64,000 nt of DNA from the NCBI GenBank assembly GCA_948470335.1, contig CAOKOL010000006.1, forward strand, positions 58,717-122,716, in the 5' to 3' direction. Numbering within the stretch: the stretch's first letter is position 1; the number at the start of each line of letters is the position of its first letter. Position numbers and translations under genes: made by a program. Positions 50,686-61,073 of the stretch are shown here, one piece after another. This DNA comes from an uncultured Lachnospiraceae bacterium (GTDB lineage Bacteria; Bacillota; Clostridia; Lachnospirales; Lachnospiraceae). Below the pieces are notes generated by a model. It was given only the letters and a program-made list of their open reading frames with translations. It did not search any database and was not told where the DNA came from.

Positions 50686-51372
50686 TCAGATCCGCTTCAT
50701 CCGCTTCAGTTCCTCCTTCTGCTCCTGGTCGATCCGGAAAGATTCCCGCATTTTCTGCAGGGCTTTGTTATAGGTGAATTTGTCCAGATGGTTTTCGCCT
50801 TTCAGGTATTCCAGGGTCATATCATTGTATTTGACACCGAGCTCGGCGATGGCCCAGGCGACGGCCATTTTGACGTAGTAGCCGTCGTGGCGGATGGCGT
50901 CCAGTTGATGCAGTACTTTTGGGGCATATTCGTCCGTTATGTAGTAGTCCAGCATCATAATCACTGCGAAGCGGACATCGAATTCCCTGTCGGAACCGGC
51001 GTAGGGCAGGATAAATTCCCATACCGGCGCCAGGTCTTTCGGCTTAATTTTCAGAGAAGGACAGAAGGTGTCGCTGATGGACCAACTGTCGATTTTCGGA
51101 ATAAAATCCCGGATCAGCGGGAGTTTTTCTTCCAGGGGAAGCTTTGCGCCGCCGATAACAAACCCTTTTAAAATAATTTCTTCGTGGTACTGTTCCCCGC
51201 CGTCGTTCAGGAAGGCTTTCCAGTCTTCCTTTAAAATTTCTCCGGCAAGGGTTCGCAGTTTGGGGATGCGGATTCCCAGCAGTTCCCGGCCTGCGTCCGG
51301 GCACAGTTTTTTATTGAAATTCCGGTAAGATTCTTCGGAAAGGGCGAAAAGCCGGCTGCGGATATCATTCAT
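50686..51372 (-). CDS. DNA alkylation repair protein (AlkD-like glycosylase)
   Basis: A 228-residue all-helical HEAT-repeat protein of the AlkD/DNA alkylation repair family, which removes N3- and N7-alkylated purines. Segments ILGIRIPKLRTLAGEILK-like (LLGIRIPKLRTLAGEI), FIPKIDSWSISDTFC with the family's W and D, and MMLDYYITDEYAPKVLHQLDAIRHDGYYVKMAVAWAIAE match the family. The ATG has AGGAGGAA upstream. It is convergent with the histidine kinase gene and divergent from the thiamine riboswitch. Confidence 0.9.
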   Translation of the reverse strand: MNDIRSRLFALSEESYRNFNKKLCPDAGRELLGIRIPKLRTLAGEILKEDWKAFLNDGGEQYHEEIILKGFVIGGAKLPLEEKLPLIRDFIPKIDSWSISDTFCPSLKIKPKDLAPVWEFILPYAGSDREFDVRFAVIMMLDYYITDEYAPKVLHQLDAIRHDGYYVKMAVAWAIAELGVKYNDMTLEYLKGENHLDKFTYNKALQKMRESFRIDQEQKEELKRMKRI

Positions 51373-51408
51373 GCGTATGTTCCTCCTAAATATGGAAGTT
51401 ATTTTTTC

Positions 51409-51437
51409 TTGCGTTTCGGCACCGCATCTGCTATACT
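51409..51437 (+). promoter_or_regulatory. Promoter of TPP riboswitch-thiT
   Basis: TTGCGT, a 17-nt spacer and TATACT with an upstream TG (extended -10). It lies just before the riboswitch. Confidence 0.7.
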
Positions 51438-51448
51438 GATTCCGTTAG

Positions 51449-51524
51449 CAGCTAGGGGTGCTGAAAGGCTGAGAATTTTTACCCTCACTACTTGAACCGG
51501 ATAATACCGGCGTAAGGAAGCGAA
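51449..51524 (+). ncRNA. TPP riboswitch (THI element)
   Basis: The conserved TPP-aptamer parts are in order: TAGGGGTGC, GGCTGAGA, TACCC, TTGAACC, GGATAATACC and GCGTAAGGAAG. These match the THI-box consensus of RF00059. It senses thiamine pyrophosphate and here lies about 160 nt upstream of thiT; limits are approximate. Confidence 0.93.
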
Positions 51525-51646
51525 GCGACGTAATCTGAGAGCGTCAGGACATGTCAGACAGTCCGTTCTATGGGCGGTGTCCGGCGGATCATTGATACCG
51601 GTGAAGACCGGAAAGCTGACAGCATTTTACAGATTACATTTTTCTC

Positions 51647-51684
51647 AAACCCCTCCTGCAAAATCATTTGAAGGAGGTTTTTTT
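51647..51684 (+). terminator. Terminator/SD-sequestering hairpin of thiT leader
   Basis: CCTCCT (51652-51657) pairs with AGGAGG (51672-51677), extended by AAA/TTT, followed by seven T directly before the thiT ATG. The 3' arm is the thiT ribosome site, so the same hairpin could stop transcription and block translation when TPP is bound. Confidence 0.7.
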
Positions 51685-52359
51685 ATGTCTTATTTTTTCT
51701 ACTTTGAGGACGGATATTATTATCTCACCGGGGCAGGGACCGCCCTGATGGCGGCGCTGGCGGCAGCGGCGCTGATTCTGGCGGCGCTGGTCATGGGGAA
51801 AAAGGAAAACGCCGGAAATACGTTTTCCGTTAAAACACTGACTTTTTCCGCCATGGCCATGGCGCTGGCTTTTGTCACATCTTACATAAAGGTGATGCAG
51901 CTGCCCTACGGCGGTTCGGTGACGCTGTTCAGTATGCTGTTTATCTGCCTGATCGGTTACTGGTATGGGCCGAAAGCGGGTCTTCTGACGGGTTTGGCGT
52001 ACAGCATTCTGCAGTTTTTGCAGGAGCCATATATTCTGACCCCACTGCAGGTATGCCTGGATTATTTCTTTGCTTTTGCGGCTCTGGGGTTGTCCGGCTT
52101 TTTCCGAAATCAGAAAAACGGGCTGGTTATCGGTTATCTGGCAGGGGCGTTTGCCAGGGGGCTGTTCCATACCGTCGGCGGTTATCTGTTCTGGATGGCC
52201 TATATGCCTGACAATTTTCCCAAAGCGTTCACGGCGGTCTATCCGATTGTATATAATTATTCCTATATAGGGCTGGAAGCGGTGATTACGGTGATCGTTC
52301 TTTCCGTTCCGGCCGTGAAAAAAGCGATGGAACGAGTAAAGGCACTGGCCTGCTCATAA
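51685..52359 (+). CDS. thiT: Thiamine ECF transporter substrate-binding subunit
   Basis: A 224-residue membrane protein, the thiamine-specific S component of an energy-coupling-factor transporter. YWYGPKAGLLTGLAYSILQFLQEPYILTPLQ and LFHTVGGYLFWMAYMPD contain conserved thiamine-contacting residues of ThiT (W, E, H, Y, N pattern). Six main helices plus an extra N-terminal helix (about 25 residues more than usual). The ATG at 51685 has AAGGAGG 7 nt upstream. The control by a TPP riboswitch confirms its substrate; the shared EcfA/EcfT subunits are elsewhere. Confidence 0.93.
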   Translation: MSYFFYFEDGYYYLTGAGTALMAALAAAALILAALVMGKKENAGNTFSVKTLTFSAMAMALAFVTSYIKVMQLPYGGSVTLFSMLFICLIGYWYGPKAGLLTGLAYSILQFLQEPYILTPLQVCLDYFFAFAALGLSGFFRNQKNGLVIGYLAGAFARGLFHTVGGYLFWMAYMPDNFPKAFTAVYPIVYNYSYIGLEAVITVIVLSVPAVKKAMERVKALACS

Positions 52360-52366
52360 GCTTGCT

Positions 52367-54532
<2,166 letters not shown>

Positions 54533-54571
54533 AGTGAAATGCCTCCTATTTGTTGTTATTTGACAGTTTTC

Positions 54572-54735
54572 TTGTATCATAGGAAAGTCCTATGAACTTC
54601 CTTATGATACAAAAATGCTCCGCAAGGATGCACAGGGTCTGCCCCAGCGAAGCGAGGGTACGCAAACGCAGAGGAAATTGTCGCTTGAAAGCGACGCGTT
54701 TGCGGTGCAGATTCCTGCAAAGCAGGATTCTTATT
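54572..54735. repeat. Structured intergenic repeat (copy 1)
   Basis: Three hairpins in a row: TTGTATCATA/TATGATACAA with GGAAAG/CTTCC; CGCAAACGC/GCGTTTGCG enclosing GTCGCTT-GA-AAGCGAC; and CCTGC-AAA-GCAGG. A related copy lies at 60901. The paired change T-A to C-G between copies in the first stem supports a conserved RNA or DNA fold. I believe such elements are common in Lachnospiraceae intergenic regions. Confidence 0.7.
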
Positions 54736-54823
54736 CGAAAATTGTATTTTCTATGGACTTTACAGTGCTAAGGTGTTAAAATGATAGCATAATATCTGGT
54801 TGTTGTGAAGGGGTGTCTATGCC

Positions 54824-55132
54824 ATGAATAAAAAGATCAGGACAGAAGCTGTGGACCATTTATTTGAGGCAATCCTGGCTCTGGAATCCGTAGAAGAATG
54901 TTATAGTTTTTTTGAGGATGTCTGCACGGTCAACGAACTCTTATCCTTCTCTCAGCGATATGAGGTGGCTAAAATGCTGCGGGAAAAAAAGACTTATCTG
55001 GAGATCGCGGAAAAAACAGGCGCGTCTACCGCTACGATCAGCCGTGTAAACCGTTCCCTGAATTATGGAAGCGACGGTTACGATATGATTTTTGCAAGAC
55101 TGAATGAAGCGAAAGAAGAAAAGGAAAAATAA
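54824..55132 (+). CDS. yerC: YerC/YecD family TrpR-like regulator
   Basis: A 102-residue TrpR-superfamily DNA-binding protein. DHLFEAILALESVEECYSFFEDVCTVNEL and SQRYEVAKMLREKKTYLEIAEKTGASTATISRVNRSLNYG match YerC/YecD, with the helix-turn-helix in YLEIAEKTGASTATISRV. It is not TrpR itself and the effector is unknown. GAAGGGG lies upstream of the ATG. Its last codons and stop lie within a strong hairpin shared with the convergent DUF1836 gene. Confidence 0.9.
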   Translation: MNKKIRTEAVDHLFEAILALESVEECYSFFEDVCTVNELLSFSQRYEVAKMLREKKTYLEIAEKTGASTATISRVNRSLNYGSDGYDMIFARLNEAKEEKEK

Positions 55133-55158
55133 GAAAGCGGTGTCTTTCTTATTTTTCC
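55123..55158. terminator. Bidirectional terminator overlapping two stop codons
   Basis: GGAAAAATAAGAAAG and CTTTCTTATTTTTCC are perfect 15-nt arms around a 6-nt loop. The arms contain the end of yerC on the plus strand and the end of the DUF1836 gene on the minus strand. Confidence 0.85.
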
Positions 55159-55754
55159 TGCATCGTCTTTTCAGCCGTCAGATCGTCGATCAGTGACTCG
55201 ATGATCTGTTTTTTGACATACACATCAAAAGCCAGTGCGCAGATAAAGGAAAATATCCGCATCGGCCCCTGTTCTTCTTCGGGCAGAGAGTCAAACGTGC
55301 CGCCGGCCGCCTCAAATTTCTGTTTCACGTCCTGAATCAGCGCGTCCAACTGCCGGTCTTCCATAGAAAATACTTCTTCATAGACGTCTTCCAGGCTGAC
55401 GCCGTTTTTGCTGCCGAAATATTTGTCATTGACAGGCGCCATCAGAGACTGGATATCATTGATGCTGAGAAAGCTTTTCAGGTAATAGATAAAAATCAGA
55501 AGGAACATGTGGTCCTTCGTATACTTCTTTTTGAAGGGCGGAGGCAGCAGCCTGTTCTTGGCATAATTGTTGATCATCGTCTTGGTCAGGATTTTGTCGT
55601 CTTCACGGCGTTTGGAATGGGCCAGGTGAGAATCCATAAATGTAGTTACCTGATCCATATACAGTTCAATATTGGGAATTTCGCCGGGTTTGATATAGTC
55701 GATCCGGGACAGCTTTTCTAAAATCCGGTCGATCTGAGATTTATTATAATCCAT
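55149..55754 (-). CDS. DUF1836 domain-containing protein
   Basis: A 201-residue protein matching DUF1836: IPNIELYMDQVTTFMD, ILTKTMINNYAKNRLLPPPFKKKYTKDHMFLLIFIYYLKSFLSINDI. The middle resembles a MerR-like winged helix, so DNA binding is possible. The ATG at 55754 has AGAGGTG upstream and matches the family start; the upstream frame to 55802 is unsupported. It converges on yerC with a shared terminator. Function is unknown. Confidence 0.85.
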   Translation of the reverse strand: MDYNKSQIDRILEKLSRIDYIKPGEIPNIELYMDQVTTFMDSHLAHSKRREDDKILTKTMINNYAKNRLLPPPFKKKYTKDHMFLLIFIYYLKSFLSINDIQSLMAPVNDKYFGSKNGVSLEDVYEEVFSMEDRQLDALIQDVKQKFEAAGGTFDSLPEEEQGPMRIFSFICALAFDVYVKKQIIESLIDDLTAEKTMQEK

Positions 55755-55863
55755 ATATTCACCTCTGGTCTTTATTATATAGTTTTGATAACCAGATGGC
55801 AAGGGGGAAATGTGAAAAAGTTAAAATGTAAGAATTCTGACGCCGTTTTGAATAACAAAGCAG

Positions 55864-55924
55864 AGGCTGCCGCAAAAGAAGGTCCGGGGACAGAACGATC
55901 CCCGTTTTTTTGCGGCAGCCTTTT
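55864..55924. terminator. Long composite terminator
   Basis: AGGCTGCCGCAAAA and TTTTTGCGGCAGCCT form the outer stem and CGGGG/CCCCG an inner hairpin followed by T7. It ends the SprA-like gene on the minus strand and could stop plus-strand transcripts. Confidence 0.7.
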
Positions 55925-55943
55925 GGATATTTTTAACAGCTTA

Positions 55944-56450
55944 TTATGCGACCAGGTCTAAATAAACGCCTTTTTTCACGGGGGCCCTGCCGGAAAAATC
56001 CTGTTCGTTGGATGCTTTTGAGACAGTCTTTGTAGTGCCTCCTGACATATACACCTTTCCGCATTCCGGGCAGACGTCAGTGTGGTAGGTGACGGTCTGG
56101 GAAACGATCTCCCGGTTCTCCCGTTCGGCCTGCGCTCTGTTGTGGGCTACATGCTCTCCCTCATGAGAACGGATGGCATAAGAGGCGGTTTCCGGATCCA
56201 GATGGGTGGCGTTTTTGAAGGAGACGCCGGGGTCATTGGACCCGTCTTTATAGGTGCGGTTTTTGCAGGTCTGGCATTCGAATGTATCGTAGTCCGGCTG
56301 CCGGGAAACTTTTTGGCCGTTGACGGTCTGTTCTTTTGCCGTGTCTGCAAATCCGCTTTCTGCCGGCGAGGAAACAGTGTTCCGCATGTCTGCCGGGGTT
56401 CGGGCAGCGGAATAAAAAATATTGTTTGATAAAAATGCTATAGGGTTCAT
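55944..56450 (-). CDS. SprA-related putative zinc metalloprotein
   Basis: A 168-residue protein whose central part, YKDGSNDPGVSFKNATHLDP then SHEGEHVAHNRAQAERENREIV and HTDVCPECGKVYMSGGTT, matches the SprA-related family seen mostly in Proteobacteria. HEGEH is an HExxH zinc-protease motif and the CQTC and CPEC pairs can form a zinc ribbon. A catalytic role is possible but untested. It lies upstream of nothing recognisably related; the ArsR gene is next, in the same orientation, starting further upstream. Confidence 0.75.
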   Translation of the reverse strand: MNPIAFLSNNIFYSAARTPADMRNTVSSPAESGFADTAKEQTVNGQKVSRQPDYDTFECQTCKNRTYKDGSNDPGVSFKNATHLDPETASYAIRSHEGEHVAHNRAQAERENREIVSQTVTYHTDVCPECGKVYMSGGTTKTVSKASNEQDFSGRAPVKKGVYLDLVA

Positions 56451-56487
56451 CCAATCACCTTCCTATTCTGTTTCTATATGGTTCGGT

Positions 56488-56796
56488 CTATTCCGTCACA
56501 TGCTCCATGCCCTGGCTGAGCATGGTCTGAACATGATGGTCAGCCAGACTGTAATAAATCGTCCGCCCGTCTCTGCGGAACTTTACCAGACGGCTCTGTT
56601 TCAGCACCCGAAGCTGGTGGGAGATGGAACTCTGGCTCATGTTCAGCGCCTGACAGATATCCATCACGCACAATTCCTGTTCGGATATGGCGTATAATAT
56701 TTTAATTCTGGTACTGTCCGCGAACACTTTAAAAAGCTCTGCCAGATAGTAAACCTCCTCATCGGTGGGGAGGGCGGTATTCGGGTCTTCTTTCAT
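56488..56796 (-). CDS. ArsR/SmtB family metal-sensing repressor
   Basis: A 102-residue winged-helix repressor. The helix-turn-helix is MDICQALNMSQSSISHQLRVLKQSRLVK. The C-terminal helix DHHVQTMLSQGMEHVTE carries the alpha-5 metal ligands (Asp, His, His, and Glu at the fourth place) of SmtB/CzrA-type zinc sensors; the alpha-3 cysteine pair of CadC is reduced to one Cys (ELCVMDIC). A zinc-type sensor is likely. No metal exporter is adjacent, so its target is unknown; the SprA-like metalloprotein gene downstream is a candidate. Confidence 0.88.
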   Translation of the reverse strand: MKEDPNTALPTDEEVYYLAELFKVFADSTRIKILYAISEQELCVMDICQALNMSQSSISHQLRVLKQSRLVKFRRDGRTIYYSLADHHVQTMLSQGMEHVTE

Positions 56797-56912
56797 GGCT
56801 GCCTCCGAAACATTCCTTCTGTTTTCTGGTATTTATTTTAACATAAATCCTGGATTTTGGAAACAGGAAAATGACCGGGACAAAAGACAGAAGAAAGACG
56901 CGTAAATTATGC

Positions 56913-56941
56913 GTGACAGAGCGGCCAATCATTGTTATAAT
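56913..56941 (+). promoter_or_regulatory. Promoter of SPFH gene
   Basis: GTGACA, a 17-nt spacer and TATAAT with an upstream TG, about 38 nt before the SPFH start. Confidence 0.65.
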
Positions 56942-56978
56942 GGTACGGAAAAACATTTCGGAGAAAGGGGAATCGGAT

Positions 56979-57977
56979 ATGGGACTTTTCAGCGGACAGT
57001 TTTCCAGCGTAGTGGAGTGGGAAGAATACAGAGACGATATCATTTTTTGGAAATTTGCGAATAAAGAGATCAAAAAGGGCAGCCGCCTGATTATCCGCCA
57101 GGGACAGGATGCCGTTTTTATGTACAACGGAGTGGTGGAAGGAATTTTTAAGGACGAGGGGAACTATGATATTGAGTCTGATATTATTCCGTTTCTGTCT
57201 ACGCTGGCAGGTTTTAAATTCGGCTTTAACAGCGGTTTGCGGGCGGAAGTTCTCTTTGTGAATACGAAAGAGTTTAACGTGAAGTGGGGCACGAAGAATG
57301 CCATTAACCTTCCGGCGCCTAATCTTCCCGGCGGCATGCCGGTACGGGCTTTCGGCAACTTCCAGTTTAAGGCTGAGGATTACATGAAGCTGATTGAAAA
57401 TGTGGCCGGGGTGAAACAGCAGTTTACCGTGGACGAGGTGCGTGACCGGGTGATCGGCCGTCTGGATCAGCTGCTGATGAAGTGGATTGCGAAGGAAGGC
57501 AAGGATATGTTTAATCTCCAGGCCAACGCCTACGACATTTCAAAAGGAATTTGCCAGGATCTGAACGAGGATCTGATGGAGATCGGTATCGGCGTGACCG
57601 GATTTGCAATTCAGAGCGTCACCTATCCGGAGGAGATCCAGAAGATGGTGCAGAAGGTGGCGGCCCAGAGCATGATCGGCAATCAAATGGGCGTCTATCA
57701 GAACGTAGCCATGACGGATGCCATGGCGCAGGGAAAGAGCGGTTCCGGAATCGCCCAGGATATGGTGGGTATGCAGATGGGCATGATGATGGGCCAGCAG
57801 ATGATGAACAATATGAATCAGATGAACCAGGCGGGCGGCATGGGCCAGATGAATGGCATGAATCAGGCAAATCCCGCGAATCAGGCGCAGGGAGCCTGCG
57901 GCTTCTGCCCGAATTGCGGTTCGCCGGCGGCGGCAGGTGCAAACTTCTGTACCAAATGCGGACAGAAATTAAATTAG
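56979..57977 (+). CDS. SPFH-domain protein with C-terminal zinc ribbon
   Basis: A 332-residue protein of the YdjI-like SPFH/virion-core group. The N-terminal SPFH domain includes SRLIIRQGQDAVFMYNGVVEG and ADFL-like NTKEFNVKWGT and RAFGNFQFKAEDY. A methionine/asparagine/glutamine-rich linker (about 260-310: MGQQMMNNMNQMNQ) joins a double CxxC zinc ribbon (CPNCG ... CTKCG). Such proteins may organise membrane patches or phage-shock responses. The ATG at 56979 has AAAGGGG 8 nt upstream. pcrA follows 32 nt later. Confidence 0.85.
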   Translation: MGLFSGQFSSVVEWEEYRDDIIFWKFANKEIKKGSRLIIRQGQDAVFMYNGVVEGIFKDEGNYDIESDIIPFLSTLAGFKFGFNSGLRAEVLFVNTKEFNVKWGTKNAINLPAPNLPGGMPVRAFGNFQFKAEDYMKLIENVAGVKQQFTVDEVRDRVIGRLDQLLMKWIAKEGKDMFNLQANAYDISKGICQDLNEDLMEIGIGVTGFAIQSVTYPEEIQKMVQKVAAQSMIGNQMGVYQNVAMTDAMAQGKSGSGIAQDMVGMQMGMMMGQQMMNNMNQMNQAGGMGQMNGMNQANPANQAQGACGFCPNCGSPAAAGANFCTKCGQKLN

Positions 57978-58009
57978 ACAGCAAATGGCAGGGAACAGGA
58001 CGGTAAAAG

Positions 58010-60265
58010 ATGGAATGGGAAAATACGTTTGAGCAGTTAAATCCGATGCAACGCAAGGCCGTGGAAACCACGGAGGGGCCGCTTTTGATACTGGCAGGCG
58101 CCGGGTCGGGAAAGACAAGGGCGCTGACCCACAGGATTGCGTACCTGATCGAAGAAAAAGGGGTCAATCCGTGGAACATTCTGGCAATTACATTTACGAA
58201 TAAAGCGGCAGGAGAAATGCGGGACCGGGTGGACCGCCTGGTCAGCTTCGGCGCTGAGAGTGTATGGGTTTCCACCTTTCATTCCGCCTGTGTCCGCATT
58301 CTGCGCAGACATATTGAGGGGCTGGGCTATACCACAAATTTTACGATTTATGACGGGGATGACCAGAAGACGCTGATGCGTCAGATCTTAAAGCGGCTGG
58401 ACATGGACCCCAAAACTTATCGGGAAAAGGCGGTGCTGTCCCAGGTTTCGTCGCTGAAAAATGAATTGGTTTCCTTCGAAGAATATTCCGCGCGGGCAGC
58501 AGGGAATTTTCGGGACAGCCAGGTGGCGGAAATTTACACGGCCTATCAGGAGGAACTGAAAAAGAACAATGCGCTGGATTTTGACGATCTGCTCGTAAAG
58601 ACCGTGGAGCTTCTGCAGAGTGACCGGGATGTGCGGGAGTACTATCAGAACCGTTTTCAGTATATTATGGTAGACGAGTATCAGGATACGAATCACGCTC
58701 AGTTTAAGCTGATCGAACTGCTGGCAGGGAAACATGGAAATCTGTGTGTCGTAGGCGACGACGATCAGTCGATTTACCGGTTCCGGGGGGCGGATATCAG
58801 GAATATTCTGGAATTTGAGGCGGAATATCCCGGTGCTCAGGTAATCAGGCTGGAACAGAATTACCGTTCTACGAAAACGATTCTGGAGGCGGCGAATCAG
58901 ATTATCAGCAACAATGAGGGCAGAAAGGAAAAGCGGCTCTGGACAGAGAATGAAGAAGGGGAGAAGCTGCGGATCTGCGCCTTTGAGACGGGGGCGGATG
59001 AGGCGGAGGCGATTGCCGGGGAGGTAGCTTCGCTGCATATTCCTTACCGGGACATCGCCGTTCTTTACCGCACAAACGCCCAGTCCCGTCTTCTGGAGGA
59101 ACGTTTTGTACATAAAAACATCCCCTACCAGGTAGTGGGCGGCGTGAATTTTTACCAGAGAAAAGAGATCAAGGATATTCTGGCTTATCTGAAAACCATT
59201 GACAGCGGAATGGATGATCTGGCGGTACAGCGGATTATCAATGTGCCCCGCCGCGGAATCGGCGCTACTTCGATCGGGAAGGTGATGAATTTTGCCGGTG
59301 CCCATAATCTGCGGTTCTATGAGGCCTTAAAAGAGAGTGACCTGATTGATACGCTGGGGAAAGTGCATGGCAAAATCAAGGGATTCGTGGATGTGATTGA
59401 AAATCTGCGTGCCCAGGCGTCTGCTCTGGATCTGCCGGATCTGATCGAGGCGGTAATCCGGGATACCGGATATGAGGATGAGCTGAAAAATGACGATGCG
59501 GTGTCCGTTCAGGCGCGGATGGAAAATATACAGGAACTGATTAATAAAGCGGCGGATTTTTCCATTCGCGCGAAAGAGAAGGAGGACCTGCTGGGCCGGT
59601 TTCTGGAGGAAGTGGCGCTGGTGGCCGATATCGACCGTACCAGCGAGGAGGAGGACCGCGTGCTTCTGATGACGCTCCACAGCGCAAAGGGGCTGGAGTT
59701 CTCCAGGGTGTACATTGCCGGCATGGAGGACGGACTGTTTCCCAGCGGCAAGTCGGTCAATGCTGAGGATGATTCTCTGTTAGAGGAAGAACGCCGGCTG
59801 GCTTATGTGGGTGTGACCAGGGCAAAGAAGGCCCTGGTGCTTACCTGGTCCAGACGGAGGATGGTCAACGGCGAATCCCGCTGGTGCAAGCCCTCCCGTT
59901 TTCTGGAAGAAATTCCTGTAAAGCTTCAGGAACATTTTCAGACTTCCGCCTGGCCGTCCCGGCAGGAGGGCGGCGACACGGTACAGCAGCAGCCGGCAAA
60001 CGGCGGGAAGCGCAGTCCTTATTCCGCCCCCAAGGCTGTGTTTGGGGAGGACGCCTATACCCGGAATATCGGGAAGCAGTTTACCGTTACGAAGGCGGTC
60101 AGCCTGGATTATCAGGCAGGCGACCGGGTGAGTCATGTGAAATACGGCGACGGCACGGTAACTGCCGTTGTGGACGGGAAGAAGGATTATGAGGTGACTG
60201 TGAATTTTGACCGGGTGGGGCAGAAGAAGATGTTTGCGTCTTTTGCCAAACTGGAAAAAATATAA
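58010..60265 (+). CDS. pcrA: ATP-dependent DNA helicase PcrA
   Basis: A 751-residue superfamily 1A helicase. Motif I AGAGSGKTRALTHR, motif Ia ITFTNKAAGEMRDRV, motif II VDEYQDTN, motif III VVGDDDQSIYRFRGA, motif IV EQNYRST, motif V TLHSAKGLEF and motif VI EERRLAYVGVTRAKKAL are all present in order. The C-terminal tail (DRVSHVKYGDGTVTAV) is the PcrA-type RNA-polymerase-binding Tudor-like domain. It unwinds DNA in repair and plasmid replication. It is in line with the SPFH gene and probably co-transcribed. Confidence 0.97.
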   Translation: MEWENTFEQLNPMQRKAVETTEGPLLILAGAGSGKTRALTHRIAYLIEEKGVNPWNILAITFTNKAAGEMRDRVDRLVSFGAESVWVSTFHSACVRILRRHIEGLGYTTNFTIYDGDDQKTLMRQILKRLDMDPKTYREKAVLSQVSSLKNELVSFEEYSARAAGNFRDSQVAEIYTAYQEELKKNNALDFDDLLVKTVELLQSDRDVREYYQNRFQYIMVDEYQDTNHAQFKLIELLAGKHGNLCVVGDDDQSIYRFRGADIRNILEFEAEYPGAQVIRLEQNYRSTKTILEAANQIISNNEGRKEKRLWTENEEGEKLRICAFETGADEAEAIAGEVASLHIPYRDIAVLYRTNAQSRLLEERFVHKNIPYQVVGGVNFYQRKEIKDILAYLKTIDSGMDDLAVQRIINVPRRGIGATSIGKVMNFAGAHNLRFYEALKESDLIDTLGKVHGKIKGFVDVIENLRAQASALDLPDLIEAVIRDTGYEDELKNDDAVSVQARMENIQELINKAADFSIRAKEKEDLLGRFLEEVALVADIDRTSEEEDRVLLMTLHSAKGLEFSRVYIAGMEDGLFPSGKSVNAEDDSLLEEERRLAYVGVTRAKKALVLTWSRRRMVNGESRWCKPSRFLEEIPVKLQEHFQTSAWPSRQEGGDTVQQQPANGGKRSPYSAPKAVFGEDAYTRNIGKQFTVTKAVSLDYQAGDRVSHVKYGDGTVTAVVDGKKDYEVTVNFDRVGQKKMFASFAKLEKI

Positions 60266-60540
60266 AAGCGGGAGATGCTTTCCGCAGGGGGCGGAATATC
60301 GGCAGAACGGGGACCTCCGCAAAAAAACGGCCTGGTGCGGGAAGAAAATCGGGCGGTAAGGATTTTAAACCGTCGGGCGTATCTGAAAAAAAGTGAAAAA
60401 TAATTTTTTCCGGTAGTAAAATATAGAAAAGGATGTTATAATAACAAAAAGCAGCGCATGAAAAGCGCGGCAATTCAGGACGGCGTGGCTTGTGTACTTC
60501 CCATGCCGCCGATACAGAACATGCGAAAGGATGGCAGTTT

Positions 60541-60822
60541 ATGATGAATCAGATCAATGAGTGGCTTGCCACAAGCAAATTAAATGAAATCGTAAAAAAA
60601 TATGAGGAAGAAGAAAAGACCAAAAAGACCATACTGTGGGTGCTGGCAATTATCGGCGCCGTGATCGCGGTGGCCGGAATCGCATATGCCGTATACCGTT
60701 TCCTCACGCCTGACGACGATTTTGAGGATGATTTCGATGATGACGATTTCGACGATGATATGTTTGAAGATGACGACGACATTTTCGAAGATGACGACGA
60801 GACGGATGCGGACGAGGATTAA
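60541..60822 (+). CDS. Small membrane protein with highly acidic tail
   Basis: A 93-residue protein: a soluble N-terminal helix (NQINEWLATSKLNEIVKKYEEEEKTKK), one membrane helix (TILWVLAIIGAVIAVAGIAYAVYRFL), then a tail of almost only Asp, Glu and Phe (residues ~55-93, DDDFEDDFDDDDFDDDMF). AAAGGA lies 10 nt before the ATG. A similar small protein type occurs in Lachnospiraceae, but no function is known. The repeated GATGACGA codons make the tail prone to slippage. Confidence 0.7.
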   Translation: MMNQINEWLATSKLNEIVKKYEEEEKTKKTILWVLAIIGAVIAVAGIAYAVYRFLTPDDDFEDDFDDDDFDDDMFEDDDDIFEDDDETDADED

Positions 60823-60876
60823 AGAAGCCGCAGCGGCAACAGCATCTTTATTTGAAACATGCGGATTATGACGGAG

Positions 60877-60900
60877 GGCGCCCGGAAAAGGGCGCCTTTC
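60877..60900 (+). terminator. Terminator after acidic membrane protein gene
   Basis: GGCGCCC and GGGCGCC form a 7-bp GC stem with a 6-nt loop and a short T-rich tail. Confidence 0.75.
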
Positions 60901-61060
60901 TTGTACCATAGGAAAGTTCTACAAACTTCCCTATGGTACAAAAAAGCCCTCCGGGCAGGATCGCACTGCCTTGTACGCTGTTACACGAAGTTCGCAAAAC
61001 CTCGCTGAGTGTGATACGTGTGCGGCGTGGAAATCCTGCGGAGCAGAAATCTTATTTATA
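60901..61060. repeat. Structured intergenic repeat (copy 2)
   Basis: Begins TTGTACCATAGGAAAGTT, pairing with AACTTCCCTATGGTACAA, and ends near CCTGCGGAGCAG and CTTATT like the copy at 54572. The middle part differs strongly. It abuts the terminator at 60877 and ends just before the RlmD-type gene. Confidence 0.65.
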
Positions 61061-61073
61061 TCAGGAGACAATT

